Positions 27,123-34,232 of a DNA stretch of 35,514 nt are shown here, piece after piece. Location of the stretch: NCBI GenBank assembly GCA_036376915.1, contig DASUZK010000017.1, positions 1 through 35,514 of the forward strand, written 5' to 3'. Numbering within the stretch: position 1 is the stretch's first letter; each line of letters opens with the position of its first letter. Made by a program: the position numbers and the translations under genes. Source of the DNA: VRUE01 sp036376915. GTDB taxonomy: Bacteria > Actinomycetota > Thermoleophilia > Solirubrobacterales > 70-9. The notes below the pieces were generated by a model, which did no database searches, was not told the DNA's origin, and saw nothing but the letters and a program-made list of their open reading frames with translations.

Positions 27123-28532
27123 CTAGGTCTCTGCTGGGACTCCTCCCGCTACGACGTTGACGAAGCTCTCCAGGTGCCGGGTGGTCCAGCACTCGAAGGC
27201 ACCGTCGCAATAGCGCTCGTAGGCGGCCATCACCGAGTCGCCGTAGTTCCAGTACAGGCGCGGCTCAGGGTTGAGCCAGAAGAGCCGACCGGCCCGCTCC
27301 GCCACCTGGGCGAAGACCTCGGCATGGGGCTCGCGGCCGTTGGTGCGGGCGTCGCCGAGCACGATCACGGTCGAGCGCGGGTCCAGCTCGTCGGAGATCT
27401 GGCCGAGGAACTCGAGCCAGACGCGGCCGTAGTCGGTGTAGCCGGAGACGTCGGCGACGCCGCCCTCGCTGGAGATGCGCTGGGCGATGACGCGGAAGTC
27501 GCGCTCGTGCTCGAATACGTCGGTCACCTCCGAGATGCGCTCGATGAAGACGAAGCTGCGCAGCTTGCGGAAGGAGTCGTGCAGGGCGTGCAGGACGGAG
27601 AGGAAGAAGACGCTGGCCGAGGTGACCGAGGTTGAGACGTCGCAGAGGACGTAGATCTCCGGCCGTCGCGGGCGCTTGGGCCGGTAGCGCACGTACATCG
27701 GCACGCCGCCGGTCTCCAGCGAGGCGCGCATCGTCCGCCGCACGTCCACCGTCTGCCCCTTGCGCCGCCCTCGCTGCTCCTGCCCGAGCGTCGCCAGGCG
27801 GCGCTTCATCTGCGAGACGGCGCGGTGCACCGCGGCTAGGTCCTGGGTGGGGCTGGTCGGCAGGGCGCGGTCGAGCTCGGCCAGCGGCCGGGAAGGGGGG
27901 AGCGTGGAGGTGCGCTCGATCAGGTCGCGCTCGAGCTCACGTCGCAGGTGGCGCTCGAAGGCGTTCAGCTGCTCGCGGTCGATCGGCGGCGGCTCGGCGG
28001 CACCGTCGGCGCCCGGCGCCTGCGTCCCTGCCGAGAGCCCCAGGGTGCGCCGGATCCGCTGCACGTCGACGCCGACCACGCCCGAGCCCTCGCCCTGGCG
28101 GCCGAAGGCCGAGATCGCCAGCCGGGCCAGGTCGCGCATCTCCCCGTCGTCGCCCTCGAGGATCGCCTGGCGTATCTGCTCCCGCAGCTGGTCGAGGTCC
28201 AGCCGCTCGCCGCCCTCGTGGCGCCGCTCGGTCTCCTCGATGCCGCGCTCGATCGCCTCCGCCTCGGCGGCGCGGAAGAACCAGCGCTCGAAGAGCAGCT
28301 CGAAGAGGCGGCGGTCCTCCTGGGACTTGGCGATCGTCGTCGCCAGCGCCTCGCGGAAGCCCTCGCGCGAGGTCCAGGGCACCTGCTCGAGCGCCGCGAA
28401 GGCGTCGAGGATCTCCGAGGTGCCGACCGCGACCCCCTCGCCGCGCAGCTCCTCGCAGAAGCCGAGCAGCTTCGCCGCCAGGCCGGGCGGCCCGGCCTCA
28501 GCCCGCGGGCCGTACGGACTCGGCGGCGGCAA
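27123..28532 (-). CDS. VWA-domain protein, CoxE-like
   Basis: 469 residues. The N-terminal two thirds are helical and charged (for example ETERRHEGGERLDLDQLREQ), with a central Ala/Pro linker. The C-terminal third is a von Willebrand A domain with a full MIDAS motif, DVSTSV (D298, S300, S302), preceded by EIYVLC. Such CoxE-type proteins work with MoxR-family ATPases in assembling or activating metal enzymes and other complexes; the target here is not encoded nearby. The gene overlaps the MoxR gene by 35 nt, strong evidence for joint expression. Confidence 0.88.
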   Translation of the reverse strand: MPPPSPYGPRAEAGPPGLAAKLLGFCEELRGEGVAVGTSEILDAFAALEQVPWTSREGFREALATTIAKSQEDRRLFELLFERWFFRAAEAEAIERGIEETERRHEGGERLDLDQLREQIRQAILEGDDGEMRDLARLAISAFGRQGEGSGVVGVDVQRIRRTLGLSAGTQAPGADGAAEPPPIDREQLNAFERHLRRELERDLIERTSTLPPSRPLAELDRALPTSPTQDLAAVHRAVSQMKRRLATLGQEQRGRRKGQTVDVRRTMRASLETGGVPMYVRYRPKRPRRPEIYVLCDVSTSVTSASVFFLSVLHALHDSFRKLRSFVFIERISEVTDVFEHERDFRVIAQRISSEGGVADVSGYTDYGRVWLEFLGQISDELDPRSTVIVLGDARTNGREPHAEVFAQVAERAGRLFWLNPEPRLYWNYGDSVMAAYERYCDGAFECWTTRHLESFVNVVAGGVPAET

Positions 28533-29385
28533 GCTTCACCCCGACCCGCTCCGCCACCAGCTCGATGTCGGTGCGGTGCTTGACGATGATCGACATCGAC
28601 TGCTCGAAGGTCTCCCGATCGATGTCCTCGGCCCCCATCAGCAGCAGCGTCCGCGCCCAGTCGATCGACTCGGCGATCGAGGGCGGCTTCTTCAGGTCGA
28701 GCGCGCGGATCATCCGCACCACCTCGACCATCCGCCGTGCCAGCGCCTCCGGCAGCTCCGGCGCGTGCAGGCGGACGATCTCCATCTCGCGCTCGAGATC
28801 GGGGTAGTCGAGCCAGAGGTAGAGGCAGCGACGCTTCAGCGCCTCGGTCAGCTCGCGGGAGTTGTTCGAGGTGAGGACGACGATCGGCATCGTCGTCGCC
28901 GAGACCTGGCCCAGCTCCGGGATCGTGATCTGGAAGTCGGAGAGCAGCTCGAGCAGCATCGCCTCGAACTCCTGGTCGGTCTTGTCGATCTCGTCGATCA
29001 GCAGCACGACCGGCTCGGGGCTGGCGATCGCCTGCATCAGCGGCCGCTCGAGCAGGAACTCCTTGTCGAAGATGTCGCCGTGAACCTCCTCCCAGCCGTC
29101 CTCGCCGCCTGCCTGGATCCGCAGCAGCTGCTTGCGGTAGTTCCACTCGTACAGCGCCTTGGCCTCGTCGAGGCCCTCGTAGCACTGCAGGCGAATCAGC
29201 TCGCGGCCGGTGGCGCGCGAGAGCGCCTTGGCCAGCTCGGTCTTGCCGACACCCGCGGGGCCCTCGACCAGGACCGGCTTCGCCAGCCTCTGGGCGAGGA
29301 AGGAGACCAGCGCAGCGGGCTCGTCGGCGAGGTAGCCGACCTTCGCCAGCCCCTCCTTCACCTCGGTCACAGAGCCCGCAGCCAT
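28498..29385 (-). CDS. MoxR-family AAA+ ATPase
   Basis: 295 residues. A chaperone-type ATPase. Walker A GPAGVGKTELAKAL (K48), Walker B VVLLIDEIDK (D131, E132), sensor 1 VLTSNNSRELTEALKRRCLY and the sensor 2 region near KKPPSIAESIDWAR are intact. The stretch LIRLQCYEGLDEAKALYEWN is diagnostic of the MoxR/CoxD branch. The start ATG lies 7 nt after the minus-strand box TATCAT, implying a leaderless mRNA. With the overlapping VWA gene it forms a MoxR-CoxE-like pair. Confidence 0.93.
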   Translation of the reverse strand: MAAGSVTEVKEGLAKVGYLADEPAALVSFLAQRLAKPVLVEGPAGVGKTELAKALSRATGRELIRLQCYEGLDEAKALYEWNYRKQLLRIQAGGEDGWEEVHGDIFDKEFLLERPLMQAIASPEPVVLLIDEIDKTDQEFEAMLLELLSDFQITIPELGQVSATTMPIVVLTSNNSRELTEALKRRCLYLWLDYPDLEREMEIVRLHAPELPEALARRMVEVVRMIRALDLKKPPSIAESIDWARTLLLMGAEDIDRETFEQSMSIIVKHRTDIELVAERVGVKLAAAESVRPAG

Positions 29386-29392
29386 CGAGGCG

Positions 29393-29400
29393 ATGATAAT
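29393..29400. promoter_or_regulatory. Overlapping divergent -10 boxes
   Basis: TATCAT on the minus strand (29398 to 29393) ends 7 nt before the MoxR ATG, and GATAAT on the plus strand (29395-29400) ends 7 nt before GTG 29408. The symmetric sequence ATGATAAT serves both directions, as at 17471-17480. Confidence 0.55.
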
Positions 29401-29407
29401 CGGCGCC

Positions 29408-29650
29408 GTGCCCGACCTCTTCCTGTCGCTCGCCGCGCTGCTTCCCCACAGTGCCGGCCCCTACCTGGCGCTGATGCTGATCGGCTTCGCGATCGGCATC
29501 CTCGGCCACCTCACGGCGGCCCGTTGGCTGGTCGCCGCGGGCATCCTCCTGATCTTCCTCGGCGCCTTCCTCTTCCCCCTCGCGCTCAACGTGACAGAGG
29601 AGGCGCCGCGCCAGATCGAGGTCCCCGCCGAAGGCACCGAGCCCCCCTGA
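29408..29650 (+). CDS. Small membrane protein with two hydrophobic segments
   Basis: 80 residues from GTG 29408; an ATG at 29393 is rejected because it lies inside the probable -10 box. It has two membrane segments (GPYLALMLIGFAIGILGHL and WLVAAGILLIFLGAFLFPLA) and an acidic, Pro-rich tail (EEAPRQIEVPAEGTEPP). It resembles small uncharacterised actinobacterial membrane proteins. Divergent from the MoxR operon with shared promoter sequence, so joint regulation is possible. Confidence 0.6.
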   Translation: MPDLFLSLAALLPHSAGPYLALMLIGFAIGILGHLTAARWLVAAGILLIFLGAFLFPLALNVTEEAPRQIEVPAEGTEPP

Positions 29651-29695
29651 GCGCTGTCGAGCCCAGCGCCAAGCCGGGAATCTCCACCGGCGTCG

Positions 29696-29732
29696 TAAGC
29701 TTTTGCGGCCAGTCCGAATTTCAAACGGAGGT
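29696..29732 (+). promoter_or_regulatory. -10 box and Shine-Dalgarno of the lipoprotein gene
   Basis: TAAGCT (29696-29701) and GGAGGT (29727-29732), the latter 8 nt before TTG 29741. The strong ribosome site is what supports the TTG start. Confidence 0.45.
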
Positions 29733-29740
29733 CCACTGCC

Positions 29741-30733
29741 TTGCGCCCACTTCGCATCCTCATCTTTTTCATCGCCATGATCGCCTTGGGGTTAACCGTC
29801 GCCGCCTGCGGAAGCGGCGGCAGCAGCGGCGCGCAGCAGATCCTCGACGAAGCAACTCTCAGGGGGATCGAAAGCGCCAACCTGGACCTCTCGCTGGGGG
29901 TCGACGCAACAGGAAAGGAAGACAGGCGACTCGACGTCGATCTAACCGGCCCCTTCGAGGCCGAAAAAGGGGCGCAGTCGCCCAAGCTCGATCTGACCGC
30001 GGCGGTGAAGGGCACCGTGGACGGTGAGAAGGTGGATTTCGAAGGCGGAATCGTCTTGGTCGACGCCAACGAGGCCTACGTCGACTTCGAGGGGACCGAC
30101 TACGAGGTCGATGCGACCACCTTTGGCTACGGACAGTCGGTCCTGGGAGAATCGGAAGAAGTCAGCGCCTGTCAGGAAGCCGTGAGCGAGAGGCAGCTGA
30201 GCGAACTCATCGAAGATCCCGCCGAAGAAGGAACCGTCGACGTCGGCGGCACCAGCACGACGAAGGTGGGCGGCGACATCGATGCCGAGGTCATGAAGGA
30301 CGCGTATGCCGAAATGAAAGAAGACGCGCTCTGCAACGAACAGCTGAATGCGCTTCCGGGGTTCGAAGCGTCGGTGCGCGAACTCGAAGAATCCAACGGC
30401 AAAGCGGAGGACTCGGTAAAGGATGCGCATCTCGTGCTTTACGTGGGCGACGATCACATCGTGCGCCGGCTCCAGGCGCAGGTAGCGATCGAATCGCCGG
30501 AAGGATCGGCTCAGGGTGGGCAGAGCGCTGAGCTCGACCTCGACCTGACCCTGACCGACGTCAACGAGCCGCAGACGATCTCGGCGCCCAAGAGCTCGAA
30601 GCCGCTGACCGCGCTCTTCGTCAAGCTGGGCATCAACCCGATCGAACTGCTCGGCGTGCTGCAGAGCGGCGTCGGCGGGGCCGGGCTGACCAACTTCTTG
30701 GAACGGATCGCCGCCGCGGGGAGCACGCAGTAG
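29741..30733 (+). CDS. Lipoprotein of unknown function, LppX/LolA-like in pattern
   Basis: 330 residues from TTG 29741. The signal peptide ends in the lipobox TVAAC, followed by GSGGSSG. The mature part is rich in alternating beta patterns (NLDLSLGVDATG, RRLDVDLTGPF, KLDLTAAVKGTVDGEKVDF), which recalls the curved beta-sheet of LppX/LprG or LolA lipid carriers, though no motif settles it. Two cysteines (SACQEA, ALCNEQ) could pair. The end (PLTALFVKLGINPIELLGVL) is hydrophobic. Codon use is less GC-biased than in neighbouring genes, with one TTA codon (29792). It lies just upstream of the cation exchanger genes. Confidence 0.7.
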   Translation: MRPLRILIFFIAMIALGLTVAACGSGGSSGAQQILDEATLRGIESANLDLSLGVDATGKEDRRLDVDLTGPFEAEKGAQSPKLDLTAAVKGTVDGEKVDFEGGIVLVDANEAYVDFEGTDYEVDATTFGYGQSVLGESEEVSACQEAVSERQLSELIEDPAEEGTVDVGGTSTTKVGGDIDAEVMKDAYAEMKEDALCNEQLNALPGFEASVRELEESNGKAEDSVKDAHLVLYVGDDHIVRRLQAQVAIESPEGSAQGGQSAELDLDLTLTDVNEPQTISAPKSSKPLTALFVKLGINPIELLGVLQSGVGGAGLTNFLERIAAAGSTQ

Positions 30734-30795
30734 TCGCGTTTCTCCGCACTCCCTACGGTTGGCCGTACCTGCTGACACCGCTGATCCCGCTGGCG

Positions 30796-31830
30796 GTGGC
30801 GCTGGACCTCGCCGGAGCGGCGGCAGGGCTCGTCTTCGGCGCCGCTGCGCTCGGGATCATCCCCACGGCGGCGCTGATGGGCCGCGCCACCGAGGAGCTC
30901 GCGGCCCGCTCGGGGCCCGGCATCGGCGGCCTGCTCAACGTCACCTTCGGCAACGCGCCGGAGCTGATCATCGCCCTCTTCGCCCTTCAGCAGGGCCTGC
31001 AGGAGGTGGTCAAGGCCTCGATCGTCGGCTCGATCATCGGCAACATCCTGCTCGTGCTCGGCGCCGCCATGCTGGCCGGCGGGATCGGCCGCGAGAAGCA
31101 GACGTTCAGCCGCACGAGCGCCAGCGTGCAGACCTCGATGCTGTTGCTCGCCGCAGCGGCGCTGGTGATGCCGGCGATCTTCGAGCTGGTCGAGGGAGTG
31201 GGCCTGCCCGACCCCGGCGCGGAGACGGTGAACTACGACTCGACCGTCGAGCACCTCTCGCTGGCGGTGGCGATCGTCCTCATCGCCACCTATGTCGCCG
31301 GGCTCTTCTTCTCGCTGAAGACCCATCGCGACATCTTCAACCCCGAGTACGAGGACGAGGACACCTGGGGCTGGTCGCCACGCAAGTCGATCCTCGCCCT
31401 CGCCGGCTCCGGCCTGCTCGTCGGGCTGATGTCGGAGGTCTTGGTCGGCTCGATCGAGGAGGCCTCGCACGCGATCGGCCTCTCGGAGTTCTTCATCGGC
31501 GTGATCGTCGTCGCCATCGTCGGCAACGCCGCCGAGCACTGGGTAGCGGTGCTGGTCGCGATGAAGAACAAGATGGATCTCGCGGTCAACATCGCGATCG
31601 GCTCCAGCGCCCAGATCGCCCTCTTCGTCGCCCCGGTCCTGGTGCTGGCCTCGTTCTTCCTCGGCCCCCATCCACTGGCGCTCGTCTTCAACGGGTTTGA
31701 GCTGGGGGCGATCCTGCTGGCCGTGCTGATCGCCAACTACATAGCTCAGGACGGGGAGTCGACCTGGTTCGAGGGCGTCCAGCTGCTTGCCGTCTACGCA
31801 GTCTTCGGCCTCGCCTTCTACTTCGCCTAG
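30796..31830 (+). CDS. Calcium/proton exchanger, CAX family
   Basis: 344 residues with about eleven membrane segments. The two alpha-repeats that form the ion site are GLLNVTFGNAPELIIALFAL and VAIVGNAAEHWVAVLVAMKN, both complete. The acidic loop between the halves (NPEYEDEDTW) is usual for CAX. GTG 30796 is the first usual start codon in frame, but hydrophobic sequence continues upstream of it (PYLLTPLIPLA), so a non-standard start further upstream is possible and the first membrane segment may be longer than given. It should extrude Ca2+ in exchange for protons. Confidence 0.88.
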   Translation: MALDLAGAAAGLVFGAAALGIIPTAALMGRATEELAARSGPGIGGLLNVTFGNAPELIIALFALQQGLQEVVKASIVGSIIGNILLVLGAAMLAGGIGREKQTFSRTSASVQTSMLLLAAAALVMPAIFELVEGVGLPDPGAETVNYDSTVEHLSLAVAIVLIATYVAGLFFSLKTHRDIFNPEYEDEDTWGWSPRKSILALAGSGLLVGLMSEVLVGSIEEASHAIGLSEFFIGVIVVAIVGNAAEHWVAVLVAMKNKMDLAVNIAIGSSAQIALFVAPVLVLASFFLGPHPLALVFNGFELGAILLAVLIANYIAQDGESTWFEGVQLLAVYAVFGLAFYFA

Positions 31831-31851
31831 TAGGGCGAGGGTCCAGTCACA

Positions 31852-31857
31852 TAGGCT
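31852..31857 (+). promoter_or_regulatory. -10 box of the second exchanger gene
   Basis: TAGGCT, 9 nt before GTG 31867, in the 36-nt gap after the CAX gene. Confidence 0.45.
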
Positions 31858-31866
31858 GACCCGCTC

Positions 31867-32868
31867 GTGGAAGTCATCCTGCTCATCGTCAGCTTCGCCG
31901 TGATCCTCTCCGGGGCGCTGCTCTTCACCAATGCGGTGGAGTGGATAGGTCACCGGCTCTCTCTTGGCGAGGGCGCCGTCGGCAGCCTGCTCGCGGCGGT
32001 CGGCACGGCGATGCCGGAGACGCTGATCGCGATCGTCGCCCTGATCGGGGCGGCCGAGGGGGCGGACCAGGTGGCGATTGGCGCGATCGTCGGCGCTCCC
32101 TTCCTGCTCGGCACCCTGGCGATGGGGCTGGTCGGCCTCTTCGCCTATCTCTACCGGGAGAAGCGCGAGCAGGGCCTCGAGCTGAAGGCCCACCGGCCGA
32201 CGCTCGAGCGCGACCTGCTCTTCTTCCTGCTCTTCTTCGCGATCTCCCTGGCGCTGTCGTGGGGCGCTCCCGACGCGCTGAGGATCCCGGTCGGGATCCT
32301 CGTCATCCTCGCCTATCCGCTCTATATCGCCCGCACGCTGCGGGGAGGGGGGGAGGTGCAGGACGAGGAGACGCTCAACCCGCTGGTCTTCGAGCGACGC
32401 TCCGAACGACGCGAAAGCCCGGCCCTGTCGCTCTGCATCATTCAGCTCCTGGTCGGCCTCGCGGCGATGGTCGGCGGCGCCCATCTCTTCGTCGAGGAGC
32501 TGCTCCACATCGCCGACAGCCTCGGCGTCGAGGCCGTGGTCCTCGCCCTGGTCCTCGCCCCGCTCGCGACCGAGCTGCCGGAGAAGGTCAACAGCTTCTT
32601 CTGGGTCCGCGAAGGCAAGGACTCGCTGGCGCTCGGCAACATCACCGGGGCGATGGTCTTCCAGTCGACGATCCCGGTCGGGATCGGGCTCATCTTCACC
32701 GATTGGGAGCTGAGCGGCAACGCCGCTCTCTCGGTCGTCCTCGGCCTCGCCGGCGGCCTGCTCGCCTACGAGGTTCTGCACCGCCGCGGCCGTTTCGGGC
32801 TGCCGGCGGTCGTCACCTGGTTCGCGCTCTACACCACGTTCATAGTCGTCGTCGCTCTTGGTGCCTGA
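31867..32868 (+). CDS. Sodium/calcium exchanger-like membrane protein (CaCA superfamily)
   Basis: 333 residues from GTG 31867. Two alpha-repeats occur: GSLLAAVGTAMPETLIAIVA in the first half and LALVLAPLATELPEKVNSFF in the second, with the Pro-Glu pair of the ion site in both. About ten membrane segments surround a central cytoplasmic loop (LRGGGEVQDEETLNPLVFERRSE region). The ion is not determined by these motifs; it could be Ca2+, Na+ or another divalent cation. Together with the adjacent CAX gene it makes two CaCA superfamily transporters in tandem, from different families. Confidence 0.82.
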   Translation: MEVILLIVSFAVILSGALLFTNAVEWIGHRLSLGEGAVGSLLAAVGTAMPETLIAIVALIGAAEGADQVAIGAIVGAPFLLGTLAMGLVGLFAYLYREKREQGLELKAHRPTLERDLLFFLLFFAISLALSWGAPDALRIPVGILVILAYPLYIARTLRGGGEVQDEETLNPLVFERRSERRESPALSLCIIQLLVGLAAMVGGAHLFVEELLHIADSLGVEAVVLALVLAPLATELPEKVNSFFWVREGKDSLALGNITGAMVFQSTIPVGIGLIFTDWELSGNAALSVVLGLAGGLLAYEVLHRRGRFGLPAVVTWFALYTTFIVVVALGA

Positions 32869-32873
32869 TCGAC

Positions 32874-32915
32874 GAGTCCTGCATTGACCCCGTTATGGGG
32901 GCAAAGGCAGGACTC
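32874..32915. terminator. Bidirectional terminator between convergent genes
   Basis: GAGTCCTGC pairs with GCAGGACTC (9 bp), with an inner TTG-CCCC/GGGGCAA stem (one bulged A) and the loop GTTATG. It lies between the exchanger stop and the Bcp stop, overlapping the latter. The CCCC-TTAT-GGGG apex resembles the hairpins at 14589 and 24006. Confidence 0.7.
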
Positions 32916-33384
32916 AGACCGCGGCGAGCTCGCCGAGTGCTTTGAGAACCAGGTCGTCGTGCTTCTTGGGCTGCGCCTTTGGGAAGGCCTTGGCGATCTT
33001 GCCGTCGGGGCCGACGATGAAGGTGGCGCGCTGCACACCCATGTACTTCTTGCCGTACATCGACTTCTCGACCCAGGTGCCGTAGCGCTCGGCGACGGCA
33101 TGGTCGGCGTCGGCGAGCAGGGTGAAGCCGAGGTCGAACTTGTCGGCGAACTTCTTCACGGCCTCGACCGTGTCGGGCGAGACGCCGATCACGCGGACGC
33201 CCGCCGCCTCGTACTCGGGGCTGCGGTCGCGGATGCCGCAGGCCTGGGTCGTGCAGCCGGGGGTATCGGCCCGCGGATAGAAGTAGAGGACGAAGGTCTG
33301 GCCGCGCAGGTCGGAGAGGCTGAGGTCGTTGCCGTCCTGGTCGGGCAGGGTGAAGTCGGGCGCGCTCGCCCCGGCCTCCAGCAC
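32914..33384 (-). CDS. bcp: Thioredoxin-dependent peroxiredoxin, Bcp/PrxQ type
   Basis: 156 residues from GTG 33384, the usual Bcp length. It reduces hydrogen peroxide and organic peroxides using thioredoxin. The active site YPRADTPGCTTQACGIRD holds the peroxidatic C44 and the resolving C49, five residues apart as in PrxQ. Other family landmarks are GASAPDFTLPDQDG, VIGVSPDTVEAVKKFADK, FTLLADADHAVAERYG and RATFIVGPDGKI. Its GTG overlaps the TAG of the upstream gene (TAGTG), so translation is coupled to the two small genes before it. Confidence 0.93.
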   Translation of the reverse strand: MLEAGASAPDFTLPDQDGNDLSLSDLRGQTFVLYFYPRADTPGCTTQACGIRDRSPEYEAAGVRVIGVSPDTVEAVKKFADKFDLGFTLLADADHAVAERYGTWVEKSMYGKKYMGVQRATFIVGPDGKIAKAFPKAQPKKHDDLVLKALGELAAV

Positions 33385-33737
33385 TACTCCGGGGCTCCGC
33401 CCTGATCCTCGCGGCCGGGGTCTTGGCCGTCCTCGCCTTCGTCGAGCTCGTCGTCGCCCTGCTCCAGCGCGGTTTCGGAGACCGAGCCGGCGGAGCCGGG
33501 GTGGTAGTTGGTCTGGAAGCGCTCCAGCACCTGGTCGCGCCGATCCTCGTCGACCGGCACCTCGTCGGAGACGCGCACCCACTCCGCCCCCTCGTAGGCC
33601 TCCATGTTGAAGACCTCCTGGTCCAGCGAGGTCGAGTCGTCGACGACGACCAGGACCTCGGTCTGGGGGTTGAAGTAGGTCCCGGGCTGCATCAGCAGCT
33701 CCTCGACCTCGTAGAGGTTCTCCTCGGCGGCGGCCAT
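33384..33737 (-). CDS. Small acidic protein of unknown function
   Basis: 117 residues, very acidic, without signal peptide or membrane segment. The first 85 residues look folded (NLYEVEELLMQPGTYFNPQT, EVLVVVDDSTSLDQEVF, GAEWVRVSDEVPVDE), and the C-terminal 35 are a Glu/Asp/Gly/Gln-rich disordered tail. ATG 33737 shares its G with the preceding TGA stop, and its own stop overlaps the bcp start, so it is in the middle of a tightly coupled operon. I recognise no family; conservation in related actinobacteria is likely. Confidence 0.7.
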   Translation of the reverse strand: MAAAEENLYEVEELLMQPGTYFNPQTEVLVVVDDSTSLDQEVFNMEAYEGAEWVRVSDEVPVDEDRRDQVLERFQTNYHPGSAGSVSETALEQGDDELDEGEDGQDPGREDQGGAPE

Positions 33738-34069
33738 CAGTCGGATCCTACGAGATCGGCGAGCCGGCGCTCGGCCTCGCGCTCGACGTCGATCGGCGCT
33801 TCCCCGCGCCGCTCACGGCGGTAGGACTTGGCCTGCAGCATCTGGCGGACCTCGACTTCCTGAGTAGCGCGGCTCACCGGCGAGGCCAAGCGCCTGACCG
33901 AGCGCGGAGGCAAGTCGGGGTCGATCGCGTACGGCCCCCTCCCGATCCCCTGCCAGGCCTTGCCCGAGAGGGCGAAGGCGATGGCCGCGACCGGCACCGC
34001 GAGGAGCGTGATCGCGATCAGCACGTTGCCGCTCTCGACCGTCGTCGCTGCCAGCAGCAAGTGCGCCAT
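33737..34069 (-). CDS. Small membrane protein with basic cytoplasmic tail
   Basis: 110 residues. One membrane segment (NVLIAITLLAVPVAAIAFALSG) is followed by a polar, mostly basic tail with a heptad-like region (EVEVRQMLQAKSYRRERRGEAPIDVEREAERRLADL). I recall similar tails in uncharacterised Thermoleophilia proteins. Its ATG lies exactly 6 nt after the minus-strand box TAACCT, making it the leaderless first gene of the operon ending in bcp. It could recruit the downstream products to the membrane, but nothing in the sequence proves this. Confidence 0.7.
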   Translation of the reverse strand: MAHLLLAATTVESGNVLIAITLLAVPVAAIAFALSGKAWQGIGRGPYAIDPDLPPRSVRRLASPVSRATQEVEVRQMLQAKSYRRERRGEAPIDVEREAERRLADLVGSD

Positions 34070-34075
34070 GCCTCA

Positions 34076-34081
34076 AGGTTA
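34076..34081 (-). promoter_or_regulatory. -10 box of the bcp operon
   Basis: TAACCT on the minus strand, 6 nt before ATG 34069, so transcription should start at the A of the start codon. Confidence 0.55.
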
Positions 34082-34146
34082 GGGCTCCCGCCGCGTCCTC
34101 GCCAGGGCTCTCTCCCCGGCGCCGCTATCCGGTACCCTTGACTTGG

Positions 34147-34162
34147 TTGACTGACCAGTCAA
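34147..34162. promoter_or_regulatory. TetR-type operator palindrome
   Basis: TTGACTGACCAGTCAA, two 7-bp arms around AC, between the divergent bcp operon and the acyl-CoA dehydrogenase gene. The TGAC...GTCA form is typical of sites bound by TetR-family repressors of fatty-acid genes. A TTGACT (34138-34143) just upstream may be part of a -35 element. No TetR gene is in the window. Confidence 0.55.
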
Positions 34163-34232
34163 TCGGTGGTCCGTCGTCTTGCGGCGAGGCCGCATGCAAA
34201 GCCTTTTACGGACTGAAAAGGAGCCGCGACCA

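Noticed and set aside
30511..32781. 756-codon minus-strand open frame opposite the exchanger genes
   Set aside because: It is antisense to two transporters with intact motifs, and its Gln/Asp/Arg/Glu-rich sequence is an artefact of membrane-protein codons.
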